A stretch of 64,000 nt of DNA from contig CM037476.1 in NCBI GenBank assembly GCA_021014325.1, forward strand, positions 16,094,827 to 16,158,826. The letters run 5' to 3'. Under the pieces are notes generated by a model that saw nothing but the letters and a program-made list of their open reading frames with translations, made no database searches and was not told where the DNA came from. A program made the position numbers and the translations under genes. Shown here one piece after another: positions 46,029 through 58,408 of the stretch (positions within the stretch are counted from its first letter, which is position 1; each line of letters starts with the position of its first letter). This DNA comes from Plazaster borealis (Eukaryota > Echinodermata > Asteroidea > Forcipulatida > Labidiasteridae).

Positions 46029-46345
46029 GGCCCAATTTTATAGAGCTGCTTAAGCAACAATGTTTTGCTTTTAATAATATAATAATAATACTCAGTTCTT
46101 ATATAGCGCTTTATACTCCCAATTGGTGTTTTAAAATCGCTCAGTATTTTTCCTGAGCGATTTTAAAACAGAGTTACGTGTTGAAGTATGAGACCTTTTT
46201 CCTTCACATAGCACCAATGGTTTACAAGGTGCTGTTATATTAGTACAAAGTGTGAATGAGCGGGACACCAGATCATGCATGTGGAATGGTATTTTAGTTG
46301 GTAACCTCATTCTGGTAAACATTTTGTGCTTCAAAGTTACTTTGA
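46029..46345. mobile_element. Family E MITE, diverged copy with insertion
   Basis: GGGCCCAATTTTATAGAGCTGC at the left and the GGTAACCTCATTCTGG / TTTGTGCTT internal blocks are family E. An AATAATAATACTCAG..TATAGCGCTTT repeat and a GCGATTTTAAAAC inverted pair (46127-46168) interrupt it. Confidence 0.45.
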
Positions 46346-47025
46346 GAAATTGCGCCTGGACTTGTTGTTAGCTCATTAGCCTACTTGCTAAATAGGCCCA
46401 TGGCCAGGCGCACTGTTCACTGTGTTATGTACAAACTTTTTTATGGCTAAAAATGAAAATTTAAAGGATTTTTTTATGTCAATTACTCAATTCCACAGTT
46501 GTTTTCTTCCAACCCTGACATTTTCAAACAATGTTTGGTGGCTTGATGCGCATGAGAAACCCTGTTGTAAATGGCTCATTAATTTTTTAGATTTGGTCAA
46601 CAAACTTTTGCTTTATAGGCCCACAGGAAATCATTTGAATGAAATTAATTGTTACGCGAGTTGAGGCAACTTCAAATCAATTTTCTTTCAAATCCAAACT
46701 GCCCTGGCCAGGCCTGTCACAATTTCCATTTAAGTCCAGCCGAGAGACCAAAAATCATTTATCATCCGATATAAAAATGATAATGACGAGTCAATTATTC
46801 GCCCATATTTCGATGACCTTCGGGGCCTAGACTAGCGGTGACCTTAGTTGACTTGGAAGAGAAGCCACTGGTCTAAATCCCTGTCTGTATATTGGGGGAA
46901 CTTTCTCATTAGCACGTAATTTTGTTTCCCCCTTATGGTGCCCTTGAGTTAATGTTGGAACTGCTGATGGGTTGTATATTACTCAGTGCTTTTGTTTGGT
47001 CATGTGACTCGTCAATTACGTTGGC
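46346..47025. other. Intergenic or intron, no gene seen
   Basis: No supported feature. Confidence 0.4.
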
Positions 47026-47403
47026 TTAAAGGCACTGTACACGTTTGGTAATTACTCAAAATATATATCAGCATAAAAACTGACTTGGTAACGAGCAACA
47101 GAGAGCTGTTGATAGTATAAAACATTGTGAGAAATGACTCCCTCTGAAGTAACGTAGTTTTTGAGAAAGAGGTATATTCTCACTAAAATAATAAAAACTT
47201 CTTGCAAGAAGTTTTTATTCCTAACTGAAAGCACACAAATTTGTACAACAAGGGTGTATTTTCTTTCATCATTTTCTTGCAACTTCGATGACCAATTGAG
47301 CCCAAATTTTCACAGGCTTGTTATTTTATGCATATGTTGGGATACACCAAATGAGAACACTGGTCTTTGACAATTTATTACCAAACGTGTACGATGCCTT
47401 TAA
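47026..47403 (+). mobile_element. Family A MITE, copy 6
   Basis: TTAA-flanked, ends AAAGGCACTGTACACGTTTGG and CCAAACGTGTACGATGCCTTT; full length. Confidence 0.75.
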
Positions 47404-47759
47404 AGGTACTGGTACTAGGTTGTTTTTTTGGGACAGTTTCTTTTCTAGCTTTAAGTTGAATGTTGTTAACGCCTCGTCAGCGCCCACATGGATTTGTTGT
47501 TGTTTTGGTTTGGTCATGTGACTTGTCATGTTACGTTAGTTTAAAGGTACTGGTACAGTGTTGGTTTTAAGAAGATTCCTTCCTGTGGATCATGCTGTGG
47601 TAATGACCTTGAAAAGAAATTGTATAATTTCGACTTGCTTTTACGAAGATGGTATGGTAGCTTTATAAGCATCTTGTGAAATTATTACTTCTGAAACCCG
47701 TTGATTAGAAATCATTAAAAATTTGAATCTCCAAAGATTGTCTGTAGGCGACTTGTTGA

Positions 47760-47922
47760 AATTTGTGTGGTGTCCGTTTGAAAAGGAAAAGGAATACCAC
47801 ATGATTTTGAGGTAAATTTGTGTGGATTATCATATTCTATTTTTAAAACATCTTTCCAACCATCATAACAAACGCTTTTTCATAGTCCAAAGCGCCCAAT
47901 CTAAGGCAACGTTTCCCTTTAA
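47760..47922. mobile_element. Family B MITE, right-arm fragment
   Basis: GAAAAGGAAAAGG..CCACA through CCAAAGCGCCCAATC and AAGGCAACGTTTCCCTTTAA; the left arm is missing. Confidence 0.55.
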
Positions 47923-47946
47923 AATTAAAGCCTTTTTAGGAAAGGG

Positions 47947-48285
47947 TTAAAGGTATCGTACACTTTTGGTAACAGCTCAAAATCAGTGTCCACATTTTGT
48001 GTGATTCAACATAAGCATGAACAAACAAACATGTGAAAGTTTGAGCTCAATTGGTCATCGAGATCACGAGAAAATAGTGAAAAGAGACCTTATGTGTTTT
48101 CTGTTTTTCAAAATATCGCGCGTGATAAAAACTATTGTTTGACTCTCTCAGAAACAATATCATTTTAGGCAGAAATATTTTAAGGAACCCTTTCTACCAT
48201 TACTTACTTTAAATCATGTAAGTTGTGTGTGAATCTGTGAGCATTTGTGTTTTTCGATCTTACCAATAGTGTACAGGGCCTTTAA
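47947..48285. mobile_element. Family G TTAA MITE
   Basis: TTAA-flanked, ends AAAGGTATCGTACACTTTTGG and CCAATAGTGTACAGGGCCTTT. The left end resembles family A; the interior (GAGCTCAATTGGTCATCGAG, AAATATCGCGCGTGAT) differs. Confidence 0.65.
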
Positions 48286-49383
48286 ATTAAGAGGAACAAA
48301 TGTATCTTCACAGAGATTGAACTTATAGATTATTGATGCAATGTCCATACATTTATGTATCAGATAGAAGCTCAGGTACTGTATGTGATTAGAGACAGAT
48401 TCTTGCAGAACCTGTTTTTAGGCGCTTAATTCCCAGGAAGTTCAAATCACAGAGTGACACATCATCAGCAAACTGAACATCCGGAGACTCGGACAAACCA
48501 CATTTTTTTTATCTTGTGCTTACATTTACAACGCTCGTACTGATCTTTGAGAGGTTTTAAAAAAGTTTGGACCTGTTTGATGTCTACCATCTTTGTTGAG
48601 ATTTCATTTCTTGTGGCATCTTTTCTCGATAACTCTCAAGGTTTGAGTAACCAGCAGATAAACTGTCCTAAAAGTTCAAAGGACGTGGTTTTTTATTTAA
48701 GAAAGGATGAGCAACAGTCCTTCCTCAAGCCACTCACTTCTAACTGCAGGTAATCCAACCCAATCCAGTAGTCAGTTAGAAATTAGCTTTTCTTGTAAGA
48801 TTTATATAGAAATGATCTTTTAGGGGTTCATATTGTTTGTTTATTTATTTTGATTGCATGTGGTGTAAAGGTTTTAGACTTGGTGTTTGGGTAGGGTTTG
48901 TGCTGTTTCTTTATTTTACTGGCATTCATAATTTAAAACGGTGTTTACATTTTTGTTTCGATGAACAGTCCACAATTATGTTAGGAGTTGCTTTTTACAC
49001 AGTGTGATTTCAAACAGTTGAGTGAGTTGTATTGAAGTTTTAGTTTTGACTCTTCAAACCAGGAATTTCATCTTAAGGCATAAGTTAGCAATAATTCCAT
49101 TTTAGGACTTTTGTGTAAAAAACTCTAGCCTTGGATTTCCATGACGAAGGCCATGTCTGAACTGATGGCTTCAGTAGTGGCTATGGCTGGGTTGCTAAAA
49201 AGGCCTTTACTTCAGTAATGTCGCTGCAGCCAACAGCCTTAGCTGTAGCCAAAGTCGCTTAATTGATTCATACATGGCCTAAAGAAGCTGGTTCTCCCAG
49301 GATTTACAGACTTTTGTTTTTTTTCCCCCGACTTTGGGCCCTGTGTGTGGAAAATAATTCCATATTGGGTAAAAACGTAGGAG
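48286..49383. other. Intergenic or intron, mostly unassigned
   Basis: Contains the weak exon candidate 48580-48749 and an AGCTGTAGCC-type motif patch at 49160-49280 resembling 27060-27155. Confidence 0.35.
48580..48749 (+). CDS. Weak exon candidate
   Basis: ATG at 48580 opens about 56 codons (MSTIFVEISFLVASFLDNSQ...) ending at a donor GCAG|GTAATC (GT at 48750-48751). The N-terminus is hydrophobic enough for a signal peptide. No homology recognised and no partner exon found; it may be fortuitous. Confidence 0.15.
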
Positions 49384-49760
49384 TTAAAGGGTCTGTATGA
49401 GACGTTTGGTAATAACTCTTAAAATTAATGGTGAAAATAAAAACCTACTTGGTTTAAGGTACAGCAGCTTTGGATGGAATGCATGTCGAAGTACTGCAGT
49501 TATTGAAAAAGATATCACTTTTTATCCCAACAAATTTGAATCAGAGAAGCGTTACTGCAGTAACGTTTCTCAGATTGTGTAATCCAATTGCAGATTATTC
49601 TTCCTGCGTGTGGACAAAACCGCTCCAGATTTTTGGCAATATCTCAAAATCGTTACCACCTTTTGAAATGAAATTTTCACAGGTTAGTATATGGTATATA
49701 CAACTATATTGGATTGAAACAAACAATGGGTTCCAATTACCAAACATAGAGCCTGTAACT
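49384..49760 (+). mobile_element. Family H TTAA MITE, copy 2
   Basis: Starts at TTAA with AAAGGGTCTGTATGAGACG, centre palindrome GCGTTACTGCAGTAACG (49549-49565), right end CCAAACATAGAGCCTG. It produces the 144-codon open frame seen on + strand 49470-49904, which is not a gene. Confidence 0.6.
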
Positions 49761-49796
49761 TTTGTATCAACCGTGCCCTACAATCTACATGATGGC

Positions 49797-49920
49797 AGGG
49801 CCTCGAATTTCATCTTTGAGAGGGCAACCTTGGCCTTTTTTCATTTTGCACTTCCATTGGAAAATCTGAAAGTCTACCAGGAAACTTTTGAGGGTGGCAC
49901 CTGAAGGCCAAGACCAGGGC
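49797..49920 (+). repeat. Dispersed repeat P, copy 1
   Basis: GAGAGGGCAACCTTGGCC, CATTGGAAAATCTGAAAGTC and GGCCAAGACCAGGG blocks; related copies at 62333-62440 and, inverted, 63507-63602. Confidence 0.55.
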
Positions 49921-51036
49921 ACGTGGCCTCTGTGTAAGGCCTCTGTGTAATTCCTCTGTGATGGCCTGTTTTCCTAGCTGTTCTCCTTGAGCGGTCACAG
50001 CTGGATCCCCAAGTTGTATCCAGAAGCGAAACCCCAGCGGATGTTTTCTCTTTGTCTCCCTTGTTTAAATGAAAATCAATAGGATGCAGCTGTGTGCTTA
50101 CTCCATGGGAACTTCATGTACACTGTACATGATAACCTTTATAGCACAAAAGCGGCTTAGCTTTTAAAATGATGGATCCGAGCTGCTCTCGTCGTCGGGT
50201 GGTTTCAATTATCAAAAGAGCAGGTTGTCCCAATGTTAATTTTTTTTATTTCATTGAACTGTAAAGGTCAGGAAAATACCTTTTGTATAGAAATTGTTAA
50301 ACACCTGGTCCAGAATATTTTAAAAATTCACTTTTTGAGGAAAGACCGTACCGGATTGGTTATTACATGTACATGCATCTTTAAAAATAAAAAATTGGTT
50401 TGTTTCAATTTAAAAGTTTTTTAGTTGACTATAAAAAAGTTCATACCAGTACCAAACCAGTTAGATAAATATTTTTGTCTGAAAACTGTCAAAGCCAAGA
50501 AATTATGGACATTTGAAGACCCCCCAAAATGACCTAAAGTTGCTCAAGGTTCTCCCATGGAGGAAGGAAACCTTCCTCCATGGTTTTCCCCATGCACTAA
50601 GCTAGCGTATCGGGCCGATACACCTGATTTGCGTGCTGACGTGCAAATTTCACACACAAAATCAAGAAAAAAAGATAAAGAATGCTCCAGATTGCACAGA
50701 AGGGCTTTTAAAACCAAGATAAACACCAAGTAGTAGTAGAAAACATTTCAAAGACCTTGTTTCAATTCAGCGTGCTTCGGCCAAACGTATACAAAAAATT
50801 GGGCCCAGAATGCCTCACAGTTTTGAAAAAACCTGGGGAGAACCCTGGTTGCTTGTTTGTATGCTGCAATCAAAGAAACCCTGATGTGCAGGAAATCCCT
50901 GATGTGCAGGAAATCCCTGACAAACCGTCAACTTTTTCCACTTCAACTGACCATCAAATTTGTTGAAATTATCACAAGTTGGTTGTACAAAGGACAAGGT
51001 TCTCCCCAGGATTTTTCAGAAGGAGGGGGGAGGCAG
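49921..51036. other. Intergenic or intron, no gene seen
   Basis: A GGAGGAAGGAAACCTTCCTCC hairpin lies at 50560-50580, a motif that also occurs near 28502 and 54179. CCTGATGTGCAGGAAAT is tandemly repeated at 50879-50910. Confidence 0.45.
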
Positions 51037-51202
51037 GGTTTTAGCCAGGATTTGGTAAACGGTTGTCCAAATTTGCTGGAAATTTTAAAACTGGGTGTCC
51101 AACTTGTTCACTTACAATTCATGTAAAAGACAAATACAACTGGGTGTCCAAAATTTAAAATGGGGTGTTCAAAAGACACACAGACACCCCTCTGGCTAAC
51201 AC
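51037..51202 (-). repeat. Dispersed repeat K, copy 3 (inverted)
   Basis: GTTTTAGCCAGGATTTGGTAA to CCCCTCTGGCTAAC, the reverse of 32794-32960 with a small insertion. Confidence 0.6.
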
Positions 51203-51883
51203 TATGGGGGGGAAGGCATGCTGGACGCAAACTTTTGAAGTTTGGCTGAAGCACGCTGAATTGAAATGAGGTTCTCAATCTCAGAGTGTTTTTTTACTTG
51301 GTGTTTATCTTGGTCTTTTATCTTTGATTTTAAAAAGCCCGTCCCGTGCAACTTTTTTGGTATAGTATTTGGAGCCCAGTATAGGTGTATCCAGATGAAT
51401 ATTTTATGGAAGAAGTGAGACAGTAGATAAACACCATACCCATGCAGGGGGTGGGTCCTTTTTCTATGGTTATTGTAAGGCAGTATTTGGGGGGTATGTA
51501 CATGTTGTATCTTGGCAACTTAAATAAATAATTTGACAACCTGGACGGGACCCACGTATCGTATACGTAAATTGTACAGGTACTCGAGCAAGTTAAAATG
51601 AAAGTGAAAGTTTAGAAGCAATGCAGTATAGTATGCTCTTTGTCAACTGTGACGTCTTTTGTTCACCTTTATGTTAACAAGACCCATACTGAGCAGAGTT
51701 CCCTTTGAACAGCGGAAAGTATTATTGACAAATTAATTTGCTTAAAGGGAAATTATACAAACTGTACAGTGTAGCAGGGCTTGAAATTTACATTGGGCCG
51801 CTGGCCTGAGGCGATAGGCCTGTAAAGTAAACTCACAAATTAGGTACGACAGTCTTGTGTTTTTCTATATAATAAATTTGCAG

Positions 51884-52755
51884 TTAAAGGAACACGTTGC
51901 CTTAAAATCTCAAGAAATTTTGCTGTTTGGAAGTGTTCCATATCCTTATTAAGAGTTGTTCGTGCAATAACATGCCTTTAATGTGTTATAATTAGTGAAT
52001 GGTGATTAAAAAAACCAAACATTGCCATCTGACCCCGAGATCTGCCCCGCGAAACGTATACGTATTTCCAGCCGTAAATACCACCGTCCATGTAATGGGC
52101 AAAATGCGCGACGAACAGTCGTTACGCTAGTGCCGTAGTCAGTGGCCTGGTAAACCAGTCAGATCTCCTTGCTCTATGGTCAGATGAAAACCGGGTAATA
52201 ATCTCATTTTCTACCTCGCTCGCAACTTGTAAACCGAGCTAAAGCTAGCTCAGTATTGGGTCCAAAATATCCAGCCAGGTATTTGCGGAACGGCCAGCCG
52301 CATATTCAGAATATTAGAACACATGCAGTACAGGGAGGAGACAAACTATCACATTTGGTTCACCTCGTTCTAATCGCCGGCTGGCTATATCGGGCCCAAT
52401 ACTGTGCTAGATTCAGCTCGGTGTTGGATATTTATTGGAATACAATAAACAGATGGTAATCGTAACATTTTCAATAAAATAATTGCTCAGTCGTAGTTCA
52501 ACAGCTGCGACTGGAAATAAGACTAATAGAATTTGTCCGCCATTTATGGGAGTCAAAATCTTGACTCCCATAAATGGCGGAGCGTTTTGTTTCGCGAAAG
52601 TGAGCAAAAGCGAAGCATTTCTAAGGCACGTTTGTGTGGATAATTATATTCTACTTTTTAAACATCTTTCCGACCGTGCTCATTATACATCAAACGCTTG
52701 TTATAGCCCAAAAGCGCCCAACAGCGCCCAACCCGAAGGCAACGTGTCCCTTTAA
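51884..52755. mobile_element. Family B MITE expanded by internal sequence
   Basis: TTAA-flanked, ends AAAGGAACACGTTGCCTT and its complement; core GGGAGTCAAAATCTTGACTCCC with CGCCATTTATGG arms near 52538-52581. At 872 bp it is over twice the usual 394 bp; about 450 bp (52020-52500) is extra and unassigned. Confidence 0.6.
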
Positions 52756-53375
52756 ACTCACGATACATGCTTTCCCATATTATTGATAAATAAGATAAAT
52801 CACATTCTTCTCTTTATAGTGCTTGTTTATAGAAAAATTATGTTGACTGTGTCAGAAAGTTTTTTCTCATTTTGGTTCTGTTCTTTGTACAAAAATTTTG
52901 GTCTAGTAAATATTTGGAGCTACATGCCCTGGGGTCTTGTTGTCCCCCCCCCCCCAATTTCAGCCCTAGGGAACCAACGAGAAATATTGTCAGCGATCAT
53001 AGTAGTTGCAAGGCATTTCAGCTTGACGCTTAGCGACAGCGAGCTGTACTGTATTGTAAGGACTATAATTTTATAAACAAATCATCAGCAACAAGTTTTT
53101 AATCATTCCACAAAACGGAATGGTTTAAGCCAGGATCCCGACATTAATTCACATCCATCAGCCATGTACAAGCAATTTTGCAAGTTATGTATTTTGTGCA
53201 TTGTCTGCGGCATATTAAGTCAAAGTTGTTGTACGTTGTTTTGTTTTGGAAACATTACCATCTGTCAAAACGTAGTAGAGAAAACAAATACATAAATAAA
53301 TCTGCGGAAAGTCGGGCCATGCATCTTGTAACCATGCAGGTACAATGTGCGATGCGTGCGATGCGAGGGCATAGT
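52756..53375. other. Intergenic or intron, no gene seen
   Basis: A poly-C run lies at 52945-52956. No exon supported. Confidence 0.4.
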
Positions 53376-53561
53376 CTATCCTACACCAACTCGGGATTTG
53401 GTCGCAGCCCTCCACTCTTCCCTGTCCAGCATTAGGGTCCTCATCTCCCCTGTGTCACTGAGGCCAACCTCCCGCCGCAAAGTGTCCATGAATGTGGCTC
53501 GCCGCCACCCCTTCTGCCAGTTCCCTGATTCCCTGGTTGGTGGTTTGCAGTTGAAACACAA
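53376..53561 (-). mobile_element. Non-LTR retrotransposon (LINE) C-terminal fragment
   Basis: The minus-strand peptide has TFMDTLRREVGLSDTGEMRT and MLDREEWRAATKSRVG. A D-T-L-R-x-D/E-x-G-L ... M-x-D-R-x-x-W-R pattern is typical of the last residues of invertebrate LINE reverse-transcriptase polyproteins. Only this tail is present; the enzyme domains are absent, so the copy is dead. Confidence 0.6.
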
Positions 53562-54289
53562 TTATATGAGTTATGGTGGTGGTTCTGAAGCTGTGTAACA
53601 ACTCTGTTGTGGTTGTGGTTGTATTAGAAGAGGGAAACCGAATTGCAGTGGAGCAACAAACTAGTTTATTGCTCCATGGTGGTGTACATTGTGTTAATGC
53701 TTTCTAATGCTTAGTTTACTAAAGAAAGTTACCACTGGCAGACATCAAGGCCAAATGGTGGCTCTCTGAGACGCTCTCTTTGGAGTTAACCCACCTGCTA
53801 ACAGGGCTCTCAAAAGAAATGAAAAGGAAAGGTTAACCACAATTATTCCAGCCATGCGTGGAATGTGGAGAACACTGGGAGGGCCTTAGCCACTCTGCGG
53901 TGGAGCTGGGAAGTGTAGCTTTTTGCATTGACAGATTGAGAAGGAACACCTCATGTAAAATCCATGGTTTGGATGCCAGCTATGGGGCAGAGGGTACCCC
54001 CCCATTGTTCCCATACTTAACACACTATTGTCCTCTTGCACAGAAGTACCCCCCCTAAAATCCTCTGAAGAATTACTGAGATTCCAAGCACACAATGAAG
54101 ACACAGTAGGGGAGGGGGCGGGGCTATGCCATGCCCCATATCCAGCACCAAATGCATGGATGTACAACCACAACCAACCATGGAGGAAGGAAACTTTCTC
54201 CATGGTACAACCCTTTCTCATTATATATTTTGTATATGGTGCATCAGTGGACTGGTGTAACCAGAGAGGGGGGGGGGTATAAAAATGGT
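53562..54289. other. Intergenic or intron, no gene seen
   Basis: Includes an ACCATGGAGGAAGG..CTCCATGGT hairpin near 54178-54206. No exon supported. Confidence 0.4.
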
Positions 54290-54486
54290 AATTATGTGGA
54301 GTGGAACACTATTTGGTTCACCTACAAAATGGCGGACCATGTTGGTTCCACGAAGTAAAAGGAAAAACCACACAAATTCGAGGGATACATGTAGCCTACA
54401 TATGTATTACGTGTCAGTCAGTATATTTTAAAGCATTTTTCCAACCATATTCATTTCACAACAAATGCTCTATTATATAGAAACAT
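54290..54486. mobile_element. Family B MITE, fragment
   Basis: ATTTGGTTCACCTACAAAATGGCGGACC, AAGTAAAAGGAAAAACCACACA and CATATTCATTTCACAACAAATGC; outer ends lost. Confidence 0.5.
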
Positions 54487-54602
54487 TTGCCCCACCCCTG
54501 ATGAAGTTGGAAAAATGCGATGAATGGTTCAATTCAATACAATAAGAAGCCCCCACACAAAAAAAAGAAGAACTAGACACGTTTGCATTTGTGCACAAAT
54601 GC

Positions 54603-57531
54603 AGAGCTGTTTCGCGAATATAATTTTCAAATTACTGAAGTGAAGATGAAAGTGTCTTTGTATTCAAAGCAGTTATGATGTATGAAGCCTGTTCAAAAAA
54701 AGAATTTTGATTATAGCATGCTCCGTTAGCAATTTATGACTTAAAGGGGCAAAAATGAAAAAATCATAACAAATCATGTGATGACGTCATCATGACGTCA
54801 TTACAAGTTTACCAGGAACTTGCTATGACATATCAAGCCTGTTTAAAAAAATAATTTGGATTAAAGCATGTTCCGTTAGCAATTTCTGTCTTAAAGGGGT
54901 AACAAATGAAAAAATCATAACAAATCGTGTGATGACGTCATCATTACGTCATTTTAAAATTTACAGGAACTTACCAATATCTAACAACCTACCAAGTTCC
55001 AACATGATCGCACTAATACTTCGGGAGATATACGACTTAAAAACGTGCACCTTTAATTCCACGTCACGTGACCCCCGATGACGTCATTGATCTGAAACTT
55101 CACACATACGATGGCTGTCTGATGACCAACATATGTGTAAATTTTGAAGTAATTGCACAAAACTTCACCACACACATCTTCAAAAAGTCCATTTTGAAGA
55201 GTTTTCAACCTGCCACTAGAGGGCGCTCTTTTGTATCGTGACGTCATCGGTATTTTTTTTTAATTGCCCACCCATGCCAGACACTAACATCGTTAAAAGC
55301 AAGTTCATAACTTTTGCCACTTTTGAATTACGAGGTACTTCCGGTTTCGACCGGAAGTAGAGGTCATGTGAGGTCACGCACACTGAATAAAATGAAGACC
55401 TATTTTATCCCCACCCAATCCCGCAAACAGAAACCTACGGTCTCTTGTAGCTGATTTGATACGGATTTTCAAATATTTAAAATAGAAACCTTTAAGATGA
55501 CGTCACGTGACAGGTGATGACGTCATCATGACGAATTTCTTTTAGGACCTTCCTTGCACCAATACCTTTAATCCCTAAAAGTTTCATTGCAATTGCTTAT
55601 TAGGAACTATGCAAAAGGCTGCTTGGAACGATTGTGCGTTATCTCAATGGCTTTTTTTACTGAAACAGACAAATAAAAAAAACAATGAGAAATGATGACG
55701 TCATGATGACGTCAAATATTTTTCAAATCAGTAATGACATATCAAGCCTGTTTTAAAAAGAATTTGGATTAAAGCATGTTCTGTTAGCAATTTCTGACTT
55801 AAAGGGGCAAAAAATCAAAAAAATCATAACAAATCGTATGATGATGTCATCATAACGTCATTATTAAATTTACAAGAACTTACCAATATCTAACAACCTA
55901 CCAAGTTCCAACATGATCGCACTAATACTTCGGGAGATATACGACTTAAAAAAGTGCACCTTTAATGCCACGTCACGTGACCCCCGATGACGTCATTGAT
56001 CTGAAACTTTACACATACGATGGCTGTCTGACGACCAACATATGTGTAAATTTTGAAGTAATTGCACAAAACTTCACCACACACATCTTCAAAAAGTCCA
56101 TTTTGAAGAGTTTTCAACCTGCCGCTAGAGGGCGCTCTTGTGTATCGTGACGTCATCGGTATTTTTTTTAATTGCCCACCCATGCCAGACACTAACATCG
56201 TTAAAAGCAAGTTCATAACTTTTGCCACTTTTGAATTACGAGGTACTTCCGGTTTCGACCGGAAGTAGAGGTCATGTGAGGTCACTCACACTGAATAAAA
56301 TGAAGACCTATTTTATCCCCACCCAATCCCGCAAACAGAAACCTACGGTCTCTTGTGGCTGATTTGATACGGATTTTCAAATATTTAAAATAGAAACCTT
56401 TAAGATGACGTCACGTGACAGGTGATGACGTCATCATGACGAATTTCTTTTAGGACCTTCCTTGCACCAATACCTTTAATCCCTAAAAGTTTCATTGCAA
56501 TTGCTTATTAGGAACTATGCAAAAGGCTGCTTGGAACGATTGTGCGTTATCTCAATGGCTTTTTTTACTGAAACAGACAAATAAAAAAAACAATGAGAAA
56601 TGATGACGTCATGATGATGTCAAATATTTTTCAAATCAGTAATGACATATCAAGCCTGTTTTAAAAAGAATTTGGATTAAAGCATGTTCTGTTAGCAATT
56701 TCTGACTTAAAGGGGCAAAAAATCAAAAAAATCATAACAAATCGTATGATGATGTCATCATAACGTCATTATTAAATTTACAAGAACTTACCAATATCTA
56801 ACAGCCTACCAAGTTTCAACATGATCGCACTAATACGTCGGGAGATATACGACTTCAAAAGGTGCACCTTTAATGCCGCGTCACGTGACCCCCGATGACG
56901 TCATTGATCTGAAACTTCACACATATGATTGCTGCCTGACGATCAACATGTGTGTAAAATTTGAAGTGATTGCACAAAACTTTACCACACACATCTTCAA
57001 AAAGTCCATTTTGAAGAGTTTTCAATTTGTCGCTAGAGGGCGCTGTTGCATTTTGTGACGACATCACTATTTTTTTTTAACTGCCCACCCTTGCCAGACA
57101 CTAACATCGTTAAAAGCAAGTTCATAACTTTTGCCACTTTTGAATTACGAGGGCACTTCCTGTTTCGACCGGAAGTAGAGGTCATGTGAGGTCACGCACA
57201 GAAAACAAAATGAAAACCTGATTTATCCCTACCCAATCCCGCAAACAGAAACCTACGGTCTCTTGTGGCTGATTTGATATAGATTTTCAAATATTTAAAA
57301 TTAATTAACTTTAAGATGACGTCACGTGGCAGGTGATGACGTCATCATGACGGATTTGTTTTAGGACCTGTCGCCCACCAATACCTTTCATCACTGAAAG
57401 TTTCATTGCAATTGCTCTTTAGGAACTATGTAAAAAAACGCGTTGACTGAAACAGACAAATAAAAATAAAAAAAAAAAAAAAAAAACTTTAACGAAAGCA
57501 AGAGCTGTTTCGCTCCGCTAGCGAAACAGCT
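54603..57531. mobile_element. Element built of 908-bp repeats dense in TGACGTCA, ending in a hairpin
   Basis: GAGCTGTTTCGC occurs at both extremes (54604 and 57502). The right end is a hairpin, AGCTGTTTCGC..GCGAAACAGCT (57503-57531), followed by CTAAAAAG. The left end is preceded by a 20-bp palindrome centred on GTGCAC (54586-54605). Between lie about three long tandem units. No protein domain was seen. Tandem cores, subterminal repeats and a 3' hairpin are typical of non-autonomous Helentron/HINE elements, but that assignment is a hypothesis. Confidence 0.55.
54827..57480 (+). repeat. 908-bp tandem repeat, about three units
   Basis: GACATATCAAGCCTG marks unit starts at 54827, 55736 and 56644 (periods 909 and 908). 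Units one and two are nearly identical; the third has diverged and ends early. A 150-bp partial unit precedes at about 54677. Each unit carries several TGACGTCA palindromes, CACGTGAC, and an inverted ACTTCCGG..CCGGAAGT pair. Conserved stretches on both strands create repeated short open frames that are not genes. Confidence 0.85.
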
Positions 57532-58038
57532 AAAAAGTTTGGTTATATGCATGATGGTAGACACATTGTGATGCTTCCTCCATGGATATCAATCATGTCT
57601 GGGGTGTTGACCTGTGTTCTAGAGCATGGAGGTAGGGTTCTAGCTGCTTTGACTCAGACTTCCTCATACCATATTTCTCTATGCTCATACTGTAGAGAAA
57701 GGTTCAATACGGCCTCCAATGATGGCTATTCCTCAATCATTAATCCACTGTACACATGTATCATGTGCCTGTTTGGTCAGCTACTTTCAATACAGTAATG
57801 TCATACTGTAGAGAACCAAGCACATGAATATTCATACAGTAATGCCATACCGCGATAGAGAGAAGTAACATGAATATTCATAGTAATGTCATACCATAGA
57901 GAAACAGATGAATATTCAAATAATTTGTCCTTGGATGGACTGGAAGTGGAACCCTACTCTACTGTACAATGTACAATAGAAGAAGTGATCTGACAAGGAC
58001 ACATTTACAGTACAGTGACTACCAATCAGGCCATGCGC
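57532..58038. other. Intergenic or intron, no gene seen
   Basis: Degenerate short repeats of CAGTAATGTCATAC..AGAG..ATGAATATTCATA occur about three times at 57790-57925. Confidence 0.45.
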
Positions 58039-58408
58039 TTAAAGGCACTGTACACATTTGGTAATTACTCAAAATATTAGCATAAAAAATGACTTGGTAA
58101 CAAGCAACAGAGAGCTGTTGATAGTATAAAACATTGTGAGAAACGACTCCCTCTGAAGTAACGTAGTTTTTGAGAAAGAGGTAATTTCTCACTAAAATAA
58201 TAAAAACTTCTTGCAAGAAGTTTTTATTCCTATCTGAAAGCACACAAATTTGTACAACAAGGGTGTTTTTTCTTTCATCATTTTCTTGCAACTTCGATGA
58301 CCAATTGAGCCCAAATTTCCACAGGCTTGTTATTTTATGCATATGTTGGGATACACCAAATGAGAACACTGGTCTTTGACAACTACCAAACGTGTTCAGT
58401 GCCTTTAA
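58039..58408 (+). mobile_element. Family A MITE, copy 7, joined to a family B copy
   Basis: TTAA-flanked, full length. Its right TTAA (58405-58408) is the left TTAA of the following family B element. Confidence 0.75.

Noticed and set aside
49470..49904. 144-codon + strand open frame
   Set aside because: Falls across a family H MITE and repeat P.
55962..56285. 107-codon open frame in the 908-bp array
   Set aside because: Repeated in each unit on both strands with premature stops; explained by palindromic repeat sequence.
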